Assembly: GCF_000765695.2 (NCBI RefSeq)
Contig: NZ_JRPB02000001.1
Span: forward strand, 186,001 to 250,000
Origin: Helicobacter sp. MIT 11-5569
Lineage (GTDB): Bacteria; Campylobacterota; Campylobacteria; Campylobacterales; Helicobacteraceae
Length of the DNA: 64,000 nucleotides
Direction of reading: 5' to 3'
Shown piece by piece: positions 45,296 through 54,325 of this stretch. Positions within the stretch are counted from its first letter, which is position 1. Each line of letters begins with the position of its first letter. The notes below the pieces were generated by a model. It had not been told where the DNA came from, did not search any database, and saw only the letters and a list, made by a program, of their open reading frames with translations. The translations under genes were made by a program, and so were the position numbers.

Positions 45296-45304
45296 TTTAT
45301 TTCC

Positions 45305-45412
45305 TTAGTTCCAAACCATAACCACAGCAGAAACAATCGCACAACAAATTCCAAAGATAATCAATCCCAAAATTACTTCTGCTAATATTTTGATGGTGTT
45401 TTTTTGTTTCAT
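45305..45412 (-). CDS. 35-aa single-pass membrane peptide
   Basis: ATG 45412 opens MKQKNTIKILAEVILGLIIF, and the rest is a membrane helix with two adjacent cysteines, ending WN. It sits 3 nt after the HTH gene in the same direction. It is too short to assign. Small membrane peptides of this kind occur in conjugative elements. Confidence 0.45.
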   Translation of the reverse strand: MKQKNTIKILAEVILGLIIFGICCAIVSAVVMVWN

Positions 45413-45415
45413 TCT

Positions 45416-45658
45416 TTATTCCCTATTCCATTTCTTTAAAATCTCTCTAAGAATTCTAAAGTCTTCTAACTCTTCTTTAAGTTTTAAGTTTTCAAGGTAT
45501 AATTCAATAGCCTTAATAAGCTGTGTGCTTAATTTATCATTTGTTTTAGAAGCCATATTATTGAGAGTATTTCCATTAAATCCTATCTTTTCTCCAAGCT
45601 CTCTATAGGTAAGCCCTAGCTCTTTACAAGTCTTTTTGATGAGATTTTCATTTTTCAT
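45416..45658 (-). CDS. Small HTH (XRE-like) protein
   Basis: An 80-aa protein from ATG 45658. LIKKTCKELGLTYRELGEKI and GFNGNTLNNMASK form a Cro-like helix-turn-helix, followed by a coiled tail (LYLENLKLKEELEDFRIL). It is a possible regulator of the element. A longer frame from 45688 is less likely. Confidence 0.55.
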   Translation of the reverse strand: MKNENLIKKTCKELGLTYRELGEKIGFNGNTLNNMASKTNDKLSTQLIKAIELYLENLKLKEELEDFRILREILKKWNRE

Positions 45659-45894
45659 CTGTTTTCTCTTCTCTGAAAGTAACACCATCTTCCATACTCA
45701 AGCCAAGTTCTTTGCTAAAATTTCTCATAATATAAAAAACAAAATCTTCCCGATTAGCATTTTTATTAACTTCAATCGTTGTTAATATTTTGCCTTTGGA
45801 ATCTAATAAATCCCACAAATCCAAGATAGGCATTCTCATCTTTGATGATTCTACCTACTAGCTTTTCTCCTTTGTAAATGCTCATATTGTTCAT
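45648..45894 (-). pseudogene. Small gene broken by a frameshift
   Basis: From ATG 45894 (AAAGGAATCG upstream) the frame reads MSIYKGEKLVGRIIKDENAY and then loses sense. One extra G near 45821-45822 restores DLWDLLDSKGKILTTIEVNK in the other frame, ending at 45648. The ORF starting at 45839 is therefore only the distal part of the gene. Function unknown. Confidence 0.55.
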
Positions 45895-45904
45895 TGCGAT
45901 TCCT

Positions 45905-46657
45905 TTATCTTCCTCTGTATTGTTCTTTTTCTTGTTTTGTAGTTGTAGTCTTAGAGAGTTGCTTTGGAATCTCTTTTTGTGGCGTCTTTGGCGATTGTTG
46001 GATTGTTTGCTTTACTTCTTTAGATTCTACTTTAGAGTTGATTATTTTTTGTCTTTGTTCTTTAGAATCCATAAGATTATCTAGCACTTTTTCTATTTCT
46101 TTTTCTGCTCGTTCTAGGCTTATGTTATATTCTTTAGCGATGTCTTTTGCTAAGGATTTTAAAGATTCTTCTGTCCTAAATCCTTTATCTGCTTCTAAGA
46201 GAGATTTATAATCTATTTGTGGTGGCGTGTTTGTTAGATTTTCTTCTCTATTATGCTTTTTAATGCACTGCACAAGCTCTGTGATTTTCTCTAAACAAAA
46301 ATCCATATCTAATTGAATTGGTGTCCCCCAACAATGATTAAGGTCAAAATTTATAATCTTGGTAATATTCTCTTTATCTCCAAATAAATCTGTCCTTTTT
46401 TTATCAAAATACACTGGGCATACAAGACCAAATTCATCAGCTTCAAAAGGTGCTATTTGTTTTGAAGTTAATCCGATAAAACCACTAAGGAATCGTCCTG
46501 TTTCACCATTGCATAATAAATCATTTTCAATAAGGTAGTCTAAATTCTTATATTCTAGTTTTAAGATGGTATAAGGCATACCATTAATTTCTCCTGTTGT
46601 TCTCTCAAGTTCCTTATATCTTGTGCTATAAGGTTTGCTGTTAGTATCATTATTCAT
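45905..46657 (-). CDS. Hypothetical element protein sharing a C-terminal domain
   Basis: A 250-aa protein. The N-terminal part (YKNLDYLIENDLLCNGETGR) is not recognised. Residues of about 155-190 (GFRTEESLKSLAKDIAKEYN) are similar to the 286-aa protein at 42220, and both end with a Lys/Gln-rich tail and RGR. The shared module may be a protein-protein interaction domain of the transfer apparatus; this is inference. Confidence 0.55.
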   Translation of the reverse strand: MNNDTNSKPYSTRYKELERTTGEINGMPYTILKLEYKNLDYLIENDLLCNGETGRFLSGFIGLTSKQIAPFEADEFGLVCPVYFDKKRTDLFGDKENITKIINFDLNHCWGTPIQLDMDFCLEKITELVQCIKKHNREENLTNTPPQIDYKSLLEADKGFRTEESLKSLAKDIAKEYNISLERAEKEIEKVLDNLMDSKEQRQKIINSKVESKEVKQTIQQSPKTPQKEIPKQLSKTTTTKQEKEQYRGR

Positions 46658-46681
46658 ACGATTTCCTTTTTGTTTAAAAAT

Positions 46682-46954
46682 TTAAAATAAGCTAGGTTCT
46701 CTAGCAATAAGGTTTTGATTCTCTGGATTCCAAATCCAATTTTCACCCTCTCTAAAATAGTCAAATTCTCTAGCTGTTTTTGGATAGAATGTAAAAGTAA
46801 TTCTTGCATTCTCTATCTCTTCTTTTGAAATAAAATCTTTTATTTCATTGAGAATTTCTTCTTTTGTAAGGGGTGGATAATTATAAGCTCCTACCTCTCC
46901 ATTCCCAGCAATCAATCTTTTTCCACTATTTGTATAAGAATAATCAAAAATCAT
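46682..46954 (-). CDS. Hypothetical protein (paralogue of 44576 gene)
   Basis: A 90-aa protein. PPLTKEEILNEIKDFISKEE and ARITFTFYPKTAREFDYF match the layout of the 104-aa protein at 44576. No known domain is seen. It sits between ssb and the 250-aa protein gene with short gaps. Confidence 0.5.
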   Translation of the reverse strand: MIFDYSYTNSGKRLIAGNGEVGAYNYPPLTKEEILNEIKDFISKEEIENARITFTFYPKTAREFDYFREGENWIWNPENQNLIAREPSLF

Positions 46955-46989
46955 TTTGATTCCTTTATACTAAGTAAGCCCATAAGGGC

Positions 46990-47427
46990 TTAAAATGGTA
47001 TTTCTTGTTCTGCTTCTGTGCTATTAATCACTTCGGCTTCTTCAAGATTTTTTGGTGCAGATTCATAAATAACTTGTGGTGGCGTTGGAATATTTGCTTG
47101 AGCTTCTCTCTTTTGTCCAACAAAAGTAAAATCTCTTACAATCATTTGCCAACCATATTTTCTGTTACCATTTTCATCGTCATATTCATAGGTATAAATC
47201 TTTCCTGTTGCAAGGAATTTATCACCTTTTTTAAAATATTGTGAGGCAACCTCTGCTCTTTTCCCAAAAATTACAATAGGAATCCAATCGGTATGCTCTA
47301 TCGTGTCATTCCCAACTTTTCTTTTCTCTGTAATAGCTAAAGAGTTCTTAGCAATTACACTGCCATTTTTGGATTGCAATACTTCAAAATCTCTACCGAG
47401 ATTCCCGCACATTGTCATTTGATTCAT
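46990..47427 (-). CDS. ssb: Single-stranded DNA-binding protein of the element
   Basis: A 145-aa OB-fold protein. MNQMTMCGNLGRDFEVLQSK, HTDWIPIVIFGKRAEVASQY and GDKFLATGKIYTYEYDDENG are the SSB core. It ends in the acidic tip EAEQEIPF. It would coat the transferred strand during conjugation. It is separate from the chromosomal ssb, which is not in this window. Confidence 0.9.
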   Translation of the reverse strand: MNQMTMCGNLGRDFEVLQSKNGSVIAKNSLAITEKRKVGNDTIEHTDWIPIVIFGKRAEVASQYFKKGDKFLATGKIYTYEYDDENGNRKYGWQMIVRDFTFVGQKREAQANIPTPPQVIYESAPKNLEEAEVINSTEAEQEIPF

Positions 47428-47448
47428 TTTTTCTCCTTTGAAATTAAT

Positions 47449-47826
47449 TTAATCTATTGCATTTGTTTCCTTGTGTGATAGATTAAGCGAATTCTTTTTG
47501 CGCTTTCTTTTAGTGGTTTTAAGGAATACTTGATAATTTTGTAAATGTTGTGAATCTTTACTTTTAAAAGAACATTCTTTCTCTACAAATTCTTTGGCTT
47601 CATCAATGGAAGTTTGAATAGTTTTTAGAATCTCATTGAGAGAAAATGTGAAACTTTCTTCCATTGTTTCAATATCGCCTATCTGTCCTAAGTATATTCT
47701 TTCAGTAATGATTCTAAAAATATTTCTTTGTATAGAATTAAGAAAAATTTGGTGGTATTTTGCTTCTAAGCGATTCCCTCCAAATTCTTTTATTTCTTTT
47801 TGTAAATCATTTTTTAATTGCTTCAT
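47449..47826 (-). CDS. Hypothetical protein
   Basis: A 125-aa lysine-rich, mostly helical protein (RLEAKYHQIFLNSIQRNIFR and TTKRKRKKNSLNLSHKE). No recognisable domain. It lies 21 nt upstream of ssb on the same strand. Confidence 0.5.
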   Translation of the reverse strand: MKQLKNDLQKEIKEFGGNRLEAKYHQIFLNSIQRNIFRIITERIYLGQIGDIETMEESFTFSLNEILKTIQTSIDEAKEFVEKECSFKSKDSQHLQNYQVFLKTTKRKRKKNSLNLSHKETNAID

Positions 47827-47924
47827 TTTTATTTAAAATCTAGAACCAATCGCACAAAAAGGAAGCAATGCTCCCTTTGTTGATTCTAAACAACTCTTAA
47901 CTTAAATCCTAGAGATTAAAATTC

Positions 47925-48779
47925 CTACATTCCCCTGCTTTGAGCTTTTGGATTCTCTTTGGCTTTGGTAGCAATTTCATTTTGCTTATATTTTTCTGCT
48001 ACCTGCTTTTGTGATAATGTTGGAATATAATTCTCTCCTTTATTTTGAGCATTTAAGAATCTCATAATTGTGCTTTGAGCCATTCCTGTGATTCCTAATT
48101 TTTGAAGGTTAGGAAGAGTGCTTCTTATTTGCTCTGCTAACTTTTGTCTATAGTCTGGCAAATTTGTTAAATCCAAACTTTTAAGCTTACTTTTATCAAT
48201 GCCTTTAATCTCGCTAATATGGTAGAGATTTGTTGTTTCAAGCTTTGGCGTTGGATAATCTACACGCTCTTTAACAATATATTCTCTACCCTCTTGTGAA
48301 ATTGCTTTCATCGGCTCATTTGTCTTAGGGTCAATTTTAGGTTGCATTCCAAAGTCTGCAAGATATTCGTATTGAAAAGATTTTCCTTTACAAATTTGCT
48401 CTCCTTTATCATCAAGAACAGGATTACCCTCTTTATCAAAAATCGGATAAGTTTTGATTTCTCCGCCTAATTCAAAGACTTGCTTTGCACTGATAAATTC
48501 ATTGCTCTTATAGCCATTAACATCAGCAAAAGCGCGCATTAAAACTCCATTAAGCCCTAAAAATGGTTTTCCTGTGGCTTTGTTGTAAGGCATAGTTTTT
48601 TCAATGTCTTTGGTATCCATTTCTTTATTCCAAAACATTTTTCCTATGTTTTTCTCACTCATAGCCATAGCGACAAGGATTCGTTTTTTCTTATTCACAA
48701 AATCCAATCTTTCGCTATTGTCCATTTCTTCCCATTTTTTTGTTTCTTTGTTTTCAGTTACATTTTCTTTGTTTTCCAT
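47925..48779 (-). CDS. ArdC-like ssDNA-binding/antirestriction protein
   Basis: A 284-aa protein. YNKATGKPFLGLNGVLMRAF followed by GYKSNEFISAKQVFELGGEI matches the ArdC N-terminal domain, which binds ssDNA and protects incoming DNA during conjugation. The C-terminal metalloprotease (HExxH) domain of ArdC is absent; the tail is helical and ends QSRGM. It lies upstream of ssb. Confidence 0.65.
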   Translation of the reverse strand: MENKENVTENKETKKWEEMDNSERLDFVNKKKRILVAMAMSEKNIGKMFWNKEMDTKDIEKTMPYNKATGKPFLGLNGVLMRAFADVNGYKSNEFISAKQVFELGGEIKTYPIFDKEGNPVLDDKGEQICKGKSFQYEYLADFGMQPKIDPKTNEPMKAISQEGREYIVKERVDYPTPKLETTNLYHISEIKGIDKSKLKSLDLTNLPDYRQKLAEQIRSTLPNLQKLGITGMAQSTIMRFLNAQNKGENYIPTLSQKQVAEKYKQNEIATKAKENPKAQSRGM

Positions 48780-48819
48780 TTAATTTTCCTTGTTTGTCTA
48801 GCAATAATTTTGCGCCTAT

Positions 48820-49053
48820 TTAATGTCTTGTATCAATTTCATCTCTAAAATCAGAATACAAAGGATTTCCCTCTTCATCATAAGCGTCAGGCTCTGTAAA
48901 ATGAGATTGAAGCTCACTTTCTAACTTCGCCTCTTCTAACAACATTTGGGCATCCTCTTTAGACAATGGTTTGGCATCAATTTCTGGAATCACTAATTCT
49001 TCTAAATTTTCATTAGCGATTTCATCGGATTTAGAATCAACTTTGTTTTGCAT
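48820..49053 (-). CDS. Small acidic hypothetical protein
   Basis: A 77-aa, Glu/Asp-rich protein (ENLEELVIPEIDAKPLSKED, FTEPDAYDEEGNPLYSDFRD). No domain recognised. It has AAGGAAAGC upstream of the ATG. Co-oriented with the virD4 and ArdC-like genes. Confidence 0.5.
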   Translation of the reverse strand: MQNKVDSKSDEIANENLEELVIPEIDAKPLSKEDAQMLLEEAKLESELQSHFTEPDAYDEEGNPLYSDFRDEIDTRH

Positions 49054-49170
49054 TTGCTTTCCTTTTTGGTAATTTTTAGCTTACTTTCTCTGCTGTTGCT
49101 TTAAAAATAAGCTAAAGTAAATCTATCAACACTTATAGACTTAATTTAGCTTATGGCAAGGAAGAGAGAC

Positions 49171-51555
49171 TTACGCGGTATCCATTTCTTCTTCCTCTTT
49201 AATCATTGCAATTAATGTTTCTATGTAGCTATAACTAACCTCGTTTCTATTAAATTTATTTCTGAAATTCTCTAAAGATTCATTCCATTGCTCATCTGTT
49301 GTAATGTATTCTGGCGAAACACATTTTTCTATATGGAATTTAAAGAATTTTTTTAATCCCTCTTTTCCTAATTCTTGTTGAATTAACGCTCTTTTTTCTT
49401 TGACTTCTTCTTGGTCTTGTTGGCTTATTTCTGATGATTCTTGAGTGTTAGAATCTTTGGAATCTGATTTGTTTTGTTCTTGCGAAGCTTTAGGATTTAA
49501 TTGCGAAGCTTCAGAGTTAAATTCTATTGCTTCAGAATTAGGCTCTGTTGCTTTAGAGATAGATTCTGTTTCTTGTTCTAATTCTTGTGTTTCTTTCTTG
49601 TCCATTACAACTTGCATATAGCGATTTTGATTTGTTGGGTTGTTTTCAAGATTTTTAATGTTTTCATCAACAACAATTTGCACTCTTGCTTTGGGTTGCA
49701 GTGTGGAAGTAGAATCTTTAATTGCTTCTGTTTCTTTTGGAGTTTCTGTATCTTCTTTTTGCTCTTGTGCTATTCTCTCTTGTTGTAATTCTTCCTCGCT
49801 TTTAACAGGAATCTTATCTGCACCTTGCCACTCTTTATTTTTAAACCAAAAATTCACTTTGGCTTTAATAGGGTGTTTGACGAATCCACGAATAAGGATT
49901 AAAATATCAGTGCTTGGCATATTTAAAATATCTTGGGCAGGAACAAGCTCATATCCCTCACTAGAAACAGAATCATTGCTTTTAATTAAATCTAGGTTGC
50001 CTTTGCTAGAAGAGAGTTTCTTTCTTGTAAATTTCCCTATCATTTTACTTAACTCTTCTGCGTCTTTTGCGCTATTCATTGTGAAAACAACTTGGTAACC
50101 TACATTGCTTCTTAAAATATTTAAATCATCTTCCCCATAATATTTTTTAATTTGCTCGTAACTTTGTGTAATATAGATTGGAATCAATCCATAACTTCTA
50201 CAAAGCGCAGGAGCTTCTAAAAGGTAAGGCATTTTTCCAAACCGCACAAACTCATCACCGATAAAATAGATAAATTTATTAGGGTCGCTGTTTTCTTTAC
50301 CGCTCATTAGTTTTTTAAACATTGTCTCTACAAAGATTCTAATAAGAGGTGCTAGAATATCAATATCTTCACTTTGAATTACAACATAGCAAGAGATTTT
50401 TTCTTCTCTTAAATCATAATAATCAAAACTCATTGTTGAAGTAGCACTTGCTACGCGTGGATTTTGGAAAACAGCCATAAAGGTATCATAGGTGGATTTA
50501 ATACTTGCAAATTCTGTTTCTGCTGAACTTGTATAAGCCTTTGCTTGATTTCTTGTAATGTCGTGCAAGGATTCATCTAAGCTCACTTGCGTAAAGAAAG
50601 CTTTTTCTTCACTTTTGCTAGAATCTCTTTCGCCCAATTCCCCTGTATATTCGTCTTTTTGAGCTAATTCAAATTGCACTTTAATTTCATCACTAATTAG
50701 ATGATATTTATCCATTTTTGGAGCTTGAGCCAATTCTCCTAAGCTTGTATGTCCATTTTTTTGCATAAAATAAGTCGCATAGAAACTAAACATTGTTTTT
50801 GCACTGACTATCCAATGGTCGTTTTCTTTGCCTTTTTCTCCTACAAAAATTGTTCCTGCGATTTGGTCTGCAAGTGTCTTCATCTCCACATAATCTAAGT
50901 CTTTAATCACCTTTTTATCAAAAGGATTAAAAAACATAGTATTTTCATCAGTATTAAGGGGTGAGAATCTTAAAATTTTATGCCCAAATTTTTGTTGGCG
51001 ATACCCTGCGCTTTTTTGATAAAGCTCTCCTTTAATGTCCAAAACCACAACAGAATTAAAGATTGAAAAAAGATTTGGTAAAGCGATACTTGCAGTTTTT
51101 CCTGTTCCGGGCGGTGCGACAATCAAACAAGCTAAAGGACTTAAACAACGCAAATATTGTTCTACTTCACCATTCTTTTTTAATAAAACTCCTAGCATTA
51201 AGCCTTTCTCACCATTAATATTCATCGCTGGAAAATCCTCTTTTCTTGCAAAAGAGGCACTTCCATAAGTTTCTAATGATTTGTTTGTGTGTATGAAAAA
51301 ATAAACAATTAGGGTGCAAAGTGGCATTAATCCAACCAAAATTGCAAGGTAAGCTTTAAATTTTAATGTCCCACTTGAGATATTTTGCAGAATTAAAATC
51401 CCTACATTAAATAAGTCTTTGAAATTTGGATTAAAAATATATTTCACTGCTAAAAAATAAAGAATCGCGCTCATTATAGAGGATATTAAAAATCCTATGA
51501 GCCATCGTTTAAGTGTAATTTCTTTTCCAACTCCTATAACATTATTATTAGTCAT
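49171..51555 (-). CDS. virD4: Type IV coupling protein VirD4/TraG
   Basis: A 794-aa coupling ATPase. The first 90 residues have two to three membrane helices. Walker A is VAPPGTGKTAS, Walker B lies in KFIYFIGDEFVRFG, and QSYEQIKKYYG is a later family block. The last 200 residues are a Gln/Glu/Ser-rich tail with tandem SEAxQLN-like repeats. It docks the relaxase-DNA complex to the T4SS. I choose ATG 51555 because AAGGAATC lies 8 nt upstream; the frame from 51591 adds spurious residues. It overlaps the preceding ORF by 8 nt. Confidence 0.92.
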   Translation of the reverse strand: MTNNNVIGVGKEITLKRWLIGFLISSIMSAILYFLAVKYIFNPNFKDLFNVGILILQNISSGTLKFKAYLAILVGLMPLCTLIVYFFIHTNKSLETYGSASFARKEDFPAMNINGEKGLMLGVLLKKNGEVEQYLRCLSPLACLIVAPPGTGKTASIALPNLFSIFNSVVVLDIKGELYQKSAGYRQQKFGHKILRFSPLNTDENTMFFNPFDKKVIKDLDYVEMKTLADQIAGTIFVGEKGKENDHWIVSAKTMFSFYATYFMQKNGHTSLGELAQAPKMDKYHLISDEIKVQFELAQKDEYTGELGERDSSKSEEKAFFTQVSLDESLHDITRNQAKAYTSSAETEFASIKSTYDTFMAVFQNPRVASATSTMSFDYYDLREEKISCYVVIQSEDIDILAPLIRIFVETMFKKLMSGKENSDPNKFIYFIGDEFVRFGKMPYLLEAPALCRSYGLIPIYITQSYEQIKKYYGEDDLNILRSNVGYQVVFTMNSAKDAEELSKMIGKFTRKKLSSSKGNLDLIKSNDSVSSEGYELVPAQDILNMPSTDILILIRGFVKHPIKAKVNFWFKNKEWQGADKIPVKSEEELQQERIAQEQKEDTETPKETEAIKDSTSTLQPKARVQIVVDENIKNLENNPTNQNRYMQVVMDKKETQELEQETESISKATEPNSEAIEFNSEASQLNPKASQEQNKSDSKDSNTQESSEISQQDQEEVKEKRALIQQELGKEGLKKFFKFHIEKCVSPEYITTDEQWNESLENFRNKFNRNEVSYSYIETLIAMIKEEEEMDTA

Positions 51556-51940
51556 TTTGTGATTCCTTGTTTTTACGATAAGATTTTTCAATACTTAGTG
51601 AATCCAATTTGTTTTCCTTATAAATCTCTTTATATTCTTCTAAAATCTTCTTTACTTCATTCATTTGTGAGTAAATATTTTGTAAATCATTAGGATTAAT
51701 TTGTTCAGAAGAGATATTAAGTCTGTGTGCAATTTGATTAATGTTATTTCCGATTTTATGGATATTATCAATAAAGGTTCTGTTTAGCTCTATAAAATAA
51801 ATAAGCTTTTCATTGTTGTTTTTAATGGATTCTGTTTGAATCATTTTGCGAATGATTGCATTTTTTGTATAGCCTGTTTGGGTTTTCAGTCTTGATAAAA
51901 TTTTATATTCTTGCGGATTTAAATATAGATTCAACCTCAT
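51548..51940 (-). CDS. mobC: MobC-like relaxosome accessory (internal start)
   Basis: From ATG 51940 the last 130 codons of the virB11 frame make a free-standing protein. It carries the ribbon-helix-helix-like N terminus (RLNLYLNPQEYKILSRLKT) and the MobC signature IGNNINQIAHRLN. MobC proteins help the relaxase open the oriT. The upstream AGGAG is well placed. Whether the cell makes the fused form, the free form or both is unknown. Confidence 0.65.
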   Translation of the reverse strand: MRLNLYLNPQEYKILSRLKTQTGYTKNAIIRKMIQTESIKNNNEKLIYFIELNRTFIDNIHKIGNNINQIAHRLNISSEQINPNDLQNIYSQMNEVKKILEEYKEIYKENKLDSLSIEKSYRKNKESQND

Positions 51941-52951
51941 TTCCTTTCTCCTACAATAAAGTATTAAATCTGTTTCTTTAAGATTTAAAATATCAGTAAT
52001 TACTCTTTGCTTCCCTACTCTTTTGATTTGAATGATATAATCTACTCCACTTTCAATATAAGAGTTCATCATTTTAGAATCTGGATTTTGCAATCCTCCT
52101 CCTAAAGTTACATTAATCGCAATAGCTTTAATTGCGTCTTTTGGGCTATTTGCGTGAAGTGTGCTTAGGTTGCCATCGTGTCCTGTATTAGAAGCTCTTA
52201 AAAAAGGGAGAGTGTTGCGCATATCAATTTCGCCTAAAAGCAATCTATCGGGTCTTAATCTTAAAGCATTATCAATAGCCATTCTATAACTATAAGTATT
52301 TGTTTCTACCTTTGGCACTGCAAGTTGTAAAATATTATGATTCTTTAAAGATAGCTCTTGAGAATCTTCAATGGTTACGATTCTTTCATTTTCATAAATC
52401 TCATTAGCTAAAGCATTTAAAAAACTTGTTTTTCCTGTGCCTGTTCCTCCACTAATTAAAATACTTTTATGCGCTTTAACTAAATCTTTGATTTTTTCAT
52501 AAGTCCAACCTTTCTCTAAGCATAAATCACTTAAAGTAAAAGCATTTAATTCAAATCTAGCTTTGCTTGGGATTCTTATTGAAATTCCGATATTAGAGTT
52601 AAATAAAACGCTTTGATGTTGAGCTTGAACCCTATATCTTAAATAGGGATAGGGAAGCTCGCAAGATAAACTAGGATTACTTGCATTAAAAGCTTTTCTC
52701 TTTGTTGCTAATTCTTTTAAAAAGCTCTCTAAAATAGTTAAACTAAGTGTTTCATCAGCAATAATTTCCCATTCGCCTTGTCTATCAATCAAAACTTCTT
52801 TTTCTCTGTTGATAATGAGTTCGTTTGCGTCCAAAGAGAGATACTTATCAAAGTGTCTAAGAATGGATTTTAGAATCGCACTAATTTCTTGCGATTGGTC
52901 AATAGCTCTTAGATTTGCGTTTTCTTCTTGCATTAATTCAAGCCTCTGCAT
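51548..52951 (-). CDS. virB11: VirB11 ATPase read through into a MobC-like domain
   Basis: A 467-aa frame. Residues 1-330 are a complete VirB11: ISGGTGTGKTSFLNALAN (Walker A), IVTIEDSQEL, RLRPDRLLLGEI and GNLSTLHANSPKDAI. From about residue 338 (RLNLYLNPQEYKILSRL) it is a MobC-like relaxosome accessory (NIHKIGNNINQIAHRLNIS). An ATG at 51940 with TAGGAGAAAGG before it is the likely native mobC start, and a TAG in the +1 frame overlaps this site. So the fusion is probably a 1-nt indel that removed the virB11 stop. Confidence 0.88.
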   Translation of the reverse strand: MQRLELMQEENANLRAIDQSQEISAILKSILRHFDKYLSLDANELIINREKEVLIDRQGEWEIIADETLSLTILESFLKELATKRKAFNASNPSLSCELPYPYLRYRVQAQHQSVLFNSNIGISIRIPSKARFELNAFTLSDLCLEKGWTYEKIKDLVKAHKSILISGGTGTGKTSFLNALANEIYENERIVTIEDSQELSLKNHNILQLAVPKVETNTYSYRMAIDNALRLRPDRLLLGEIDMRNTLPFLRASNTGHDGNLSTLHANSPKDAIKAIAINVTLGGGLQNPDSKMMNSYIESGVDYIIQIKRVGKQRVITDILNLKETDLILYCRRKEMRLNLYLNPQEYKILSRLKTQTGYTKNAIIRKMIQTESIKNNNEKLIYFIELNRTFIDNIHKIGNNINQIAHRLNISSEQINPNDLQNIYSQMNEVKKILEEYKEIYKENKLDSLSIEKSYRKNKESQND

Positions 52952-53141
52952 TGCTAGGATTACTTAGAGTTTTAATCTCATCTAAAATCTTTGTGGCTTT
53001 TAGCTTTACTCTAGCTAGATTGGATTCTAGTTGTGTAATTTCCTTATAGACTTTCTTTAGAGATTCTTTCTTTTTTTCTAGCTTTGCATTTTTGGATTCT
53101 ACATTCTCCATAAAACTCACTACTTCGTTAAACTCTGCCAT
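52938..53141 (-). CDS. Small coiled-coil protein between virB10 and virB11
   Basis: A 67-aa protein, mostly one coiled coil (ESKNAKLEKKKESLKKVYKE, LESNLARVKLKATKILDEIK). AAGGAG precedes the ATG. It overlaps the virB11 start by 14 nt. Its position inside the T4SS operon suggests a structural or chaperone role, but no family is recognised. Confidence 0.55.
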   Translation of the reverse strand: MAEFNEVVSFMENVESKNAKLEKKKESLKKVYKEITQLESNLARVKLKATKILDEIKTLSNPSNAEA

Positions 53142-53150
53142 TGTTTCTCC

Positions 53151-54325
53151 TTACTTAAAATATTTCACCATAACTTCGTTATTTTTAGGTTTTGGAAACC
53201 AAATATGGTGTGTTGGCACAATAAAAATTCTACTACCCGCTTTAATTTCAATCGTTGGCTTAATTGCTCGTTGCTGTGTTAGAATTTCTTGCACAATCGT
53301 GCTTAAATCTGTTTGGGATTGGTTGTAAATAGATTCACTATAAGTATTGTTACCCTTATTGTTATTTGTAGCAATAGAAAGCAACAACACATTTGTTAAA
53401 GTAGAAAGCGCATAAGGGATTCCATATCTTTCTAAATAGCGATTATTTAAATACCCCTCCGCTCCACTCATTCCCATAGAATCTGCCACATTGGCATTTG
53501 TTAGTAAAATATTCACTCCTTGAGGAGTAATAATTTCACGCCATTGTATTTGTAATCTTGCGTGTCCTGTAACTTCTCCGCTTGCTTGATATTGTCCAAT
53601 AACTTTACTGCCTCGCGGAATCATCACTGCTCTTCCCATTGTGGCATATAAATATCTTCTTCAATTTGCGCACTTACAATTCCTGCCAAATCACTTGAAA
53701 TTGCAGTTGTAAGAGTTGCTGGAATTAAACGCCCTGCCCTTATCATTCGTAAGAGATTATGTTCATTTGTGGCGGTATCAATATTTTCTTGATTAGAAAA
53801 TCTATCCACTCCCCATTGTCTGCCACTACTAGAAAAATAAGTTTCTTGATTTCCTCTTTCTGCCAAAATAGAATCCCTTAGCATTGCATTGAGCTTTTGC
53901 TCTCTTGTAAGGGGCTTTGGGGGCTTTGGCTGGGAGATTGATTTTTGGGCGTTTTTAGAATCCTCCACAACCTTTTTCGCGGTGCTTATCTGCTCCTTTG
54001 CTTCAATCTCTCTTTTTAAGATTTCTGCTTTATTTATCATTGCATTATCAGTATTTACATTATCTTGATTCAAAGCATTAGGGTCTTCTCTTTGAGCAAA
54101 ATCTTTATCAAGATATTTTGGCTTAGGTTTTTGCTTATAAAGATAATCATCAAGCGGATAATTCGTATCAAAAAGATAATCTAAGTTTTCTTGTAAAACT
54201 TCTTTTTGGGATTCTTTGACTTCTTGACTTTGGCTTTGATGAGAACTATCAACAAAGATACTTTCAGCAAATAAAGGATTCAAAACCAAAGAGGCAATTA
54301 AACTGATTAGAATACCATTTTTCAT
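53151..54325 (-). pseudogene. virB10: VirB10 T4SS core protein, frameshifted
   Basis: Two frames cover one VirB10. The first (54325-53624) has a hydrophobic N terminus, a Pro/Lys-rich spacer (QPKPPKPLTREQKLNAMLRD) and RAGRLIPATLTTAISSDLAG, then a premature stop after DIYMPQWEEQ. The second (to 53151) continues with MGRAVMIPRGSKVIGQYQAS and TLTNVLLLSIATN. Normal VirB10 reads DIYxxxxGRAxLIPRGS, so one base near 53643 is missing. VirB10 links the inner and outer membranes, so the loss should disable the secretion channel. Confidence 0.88.
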
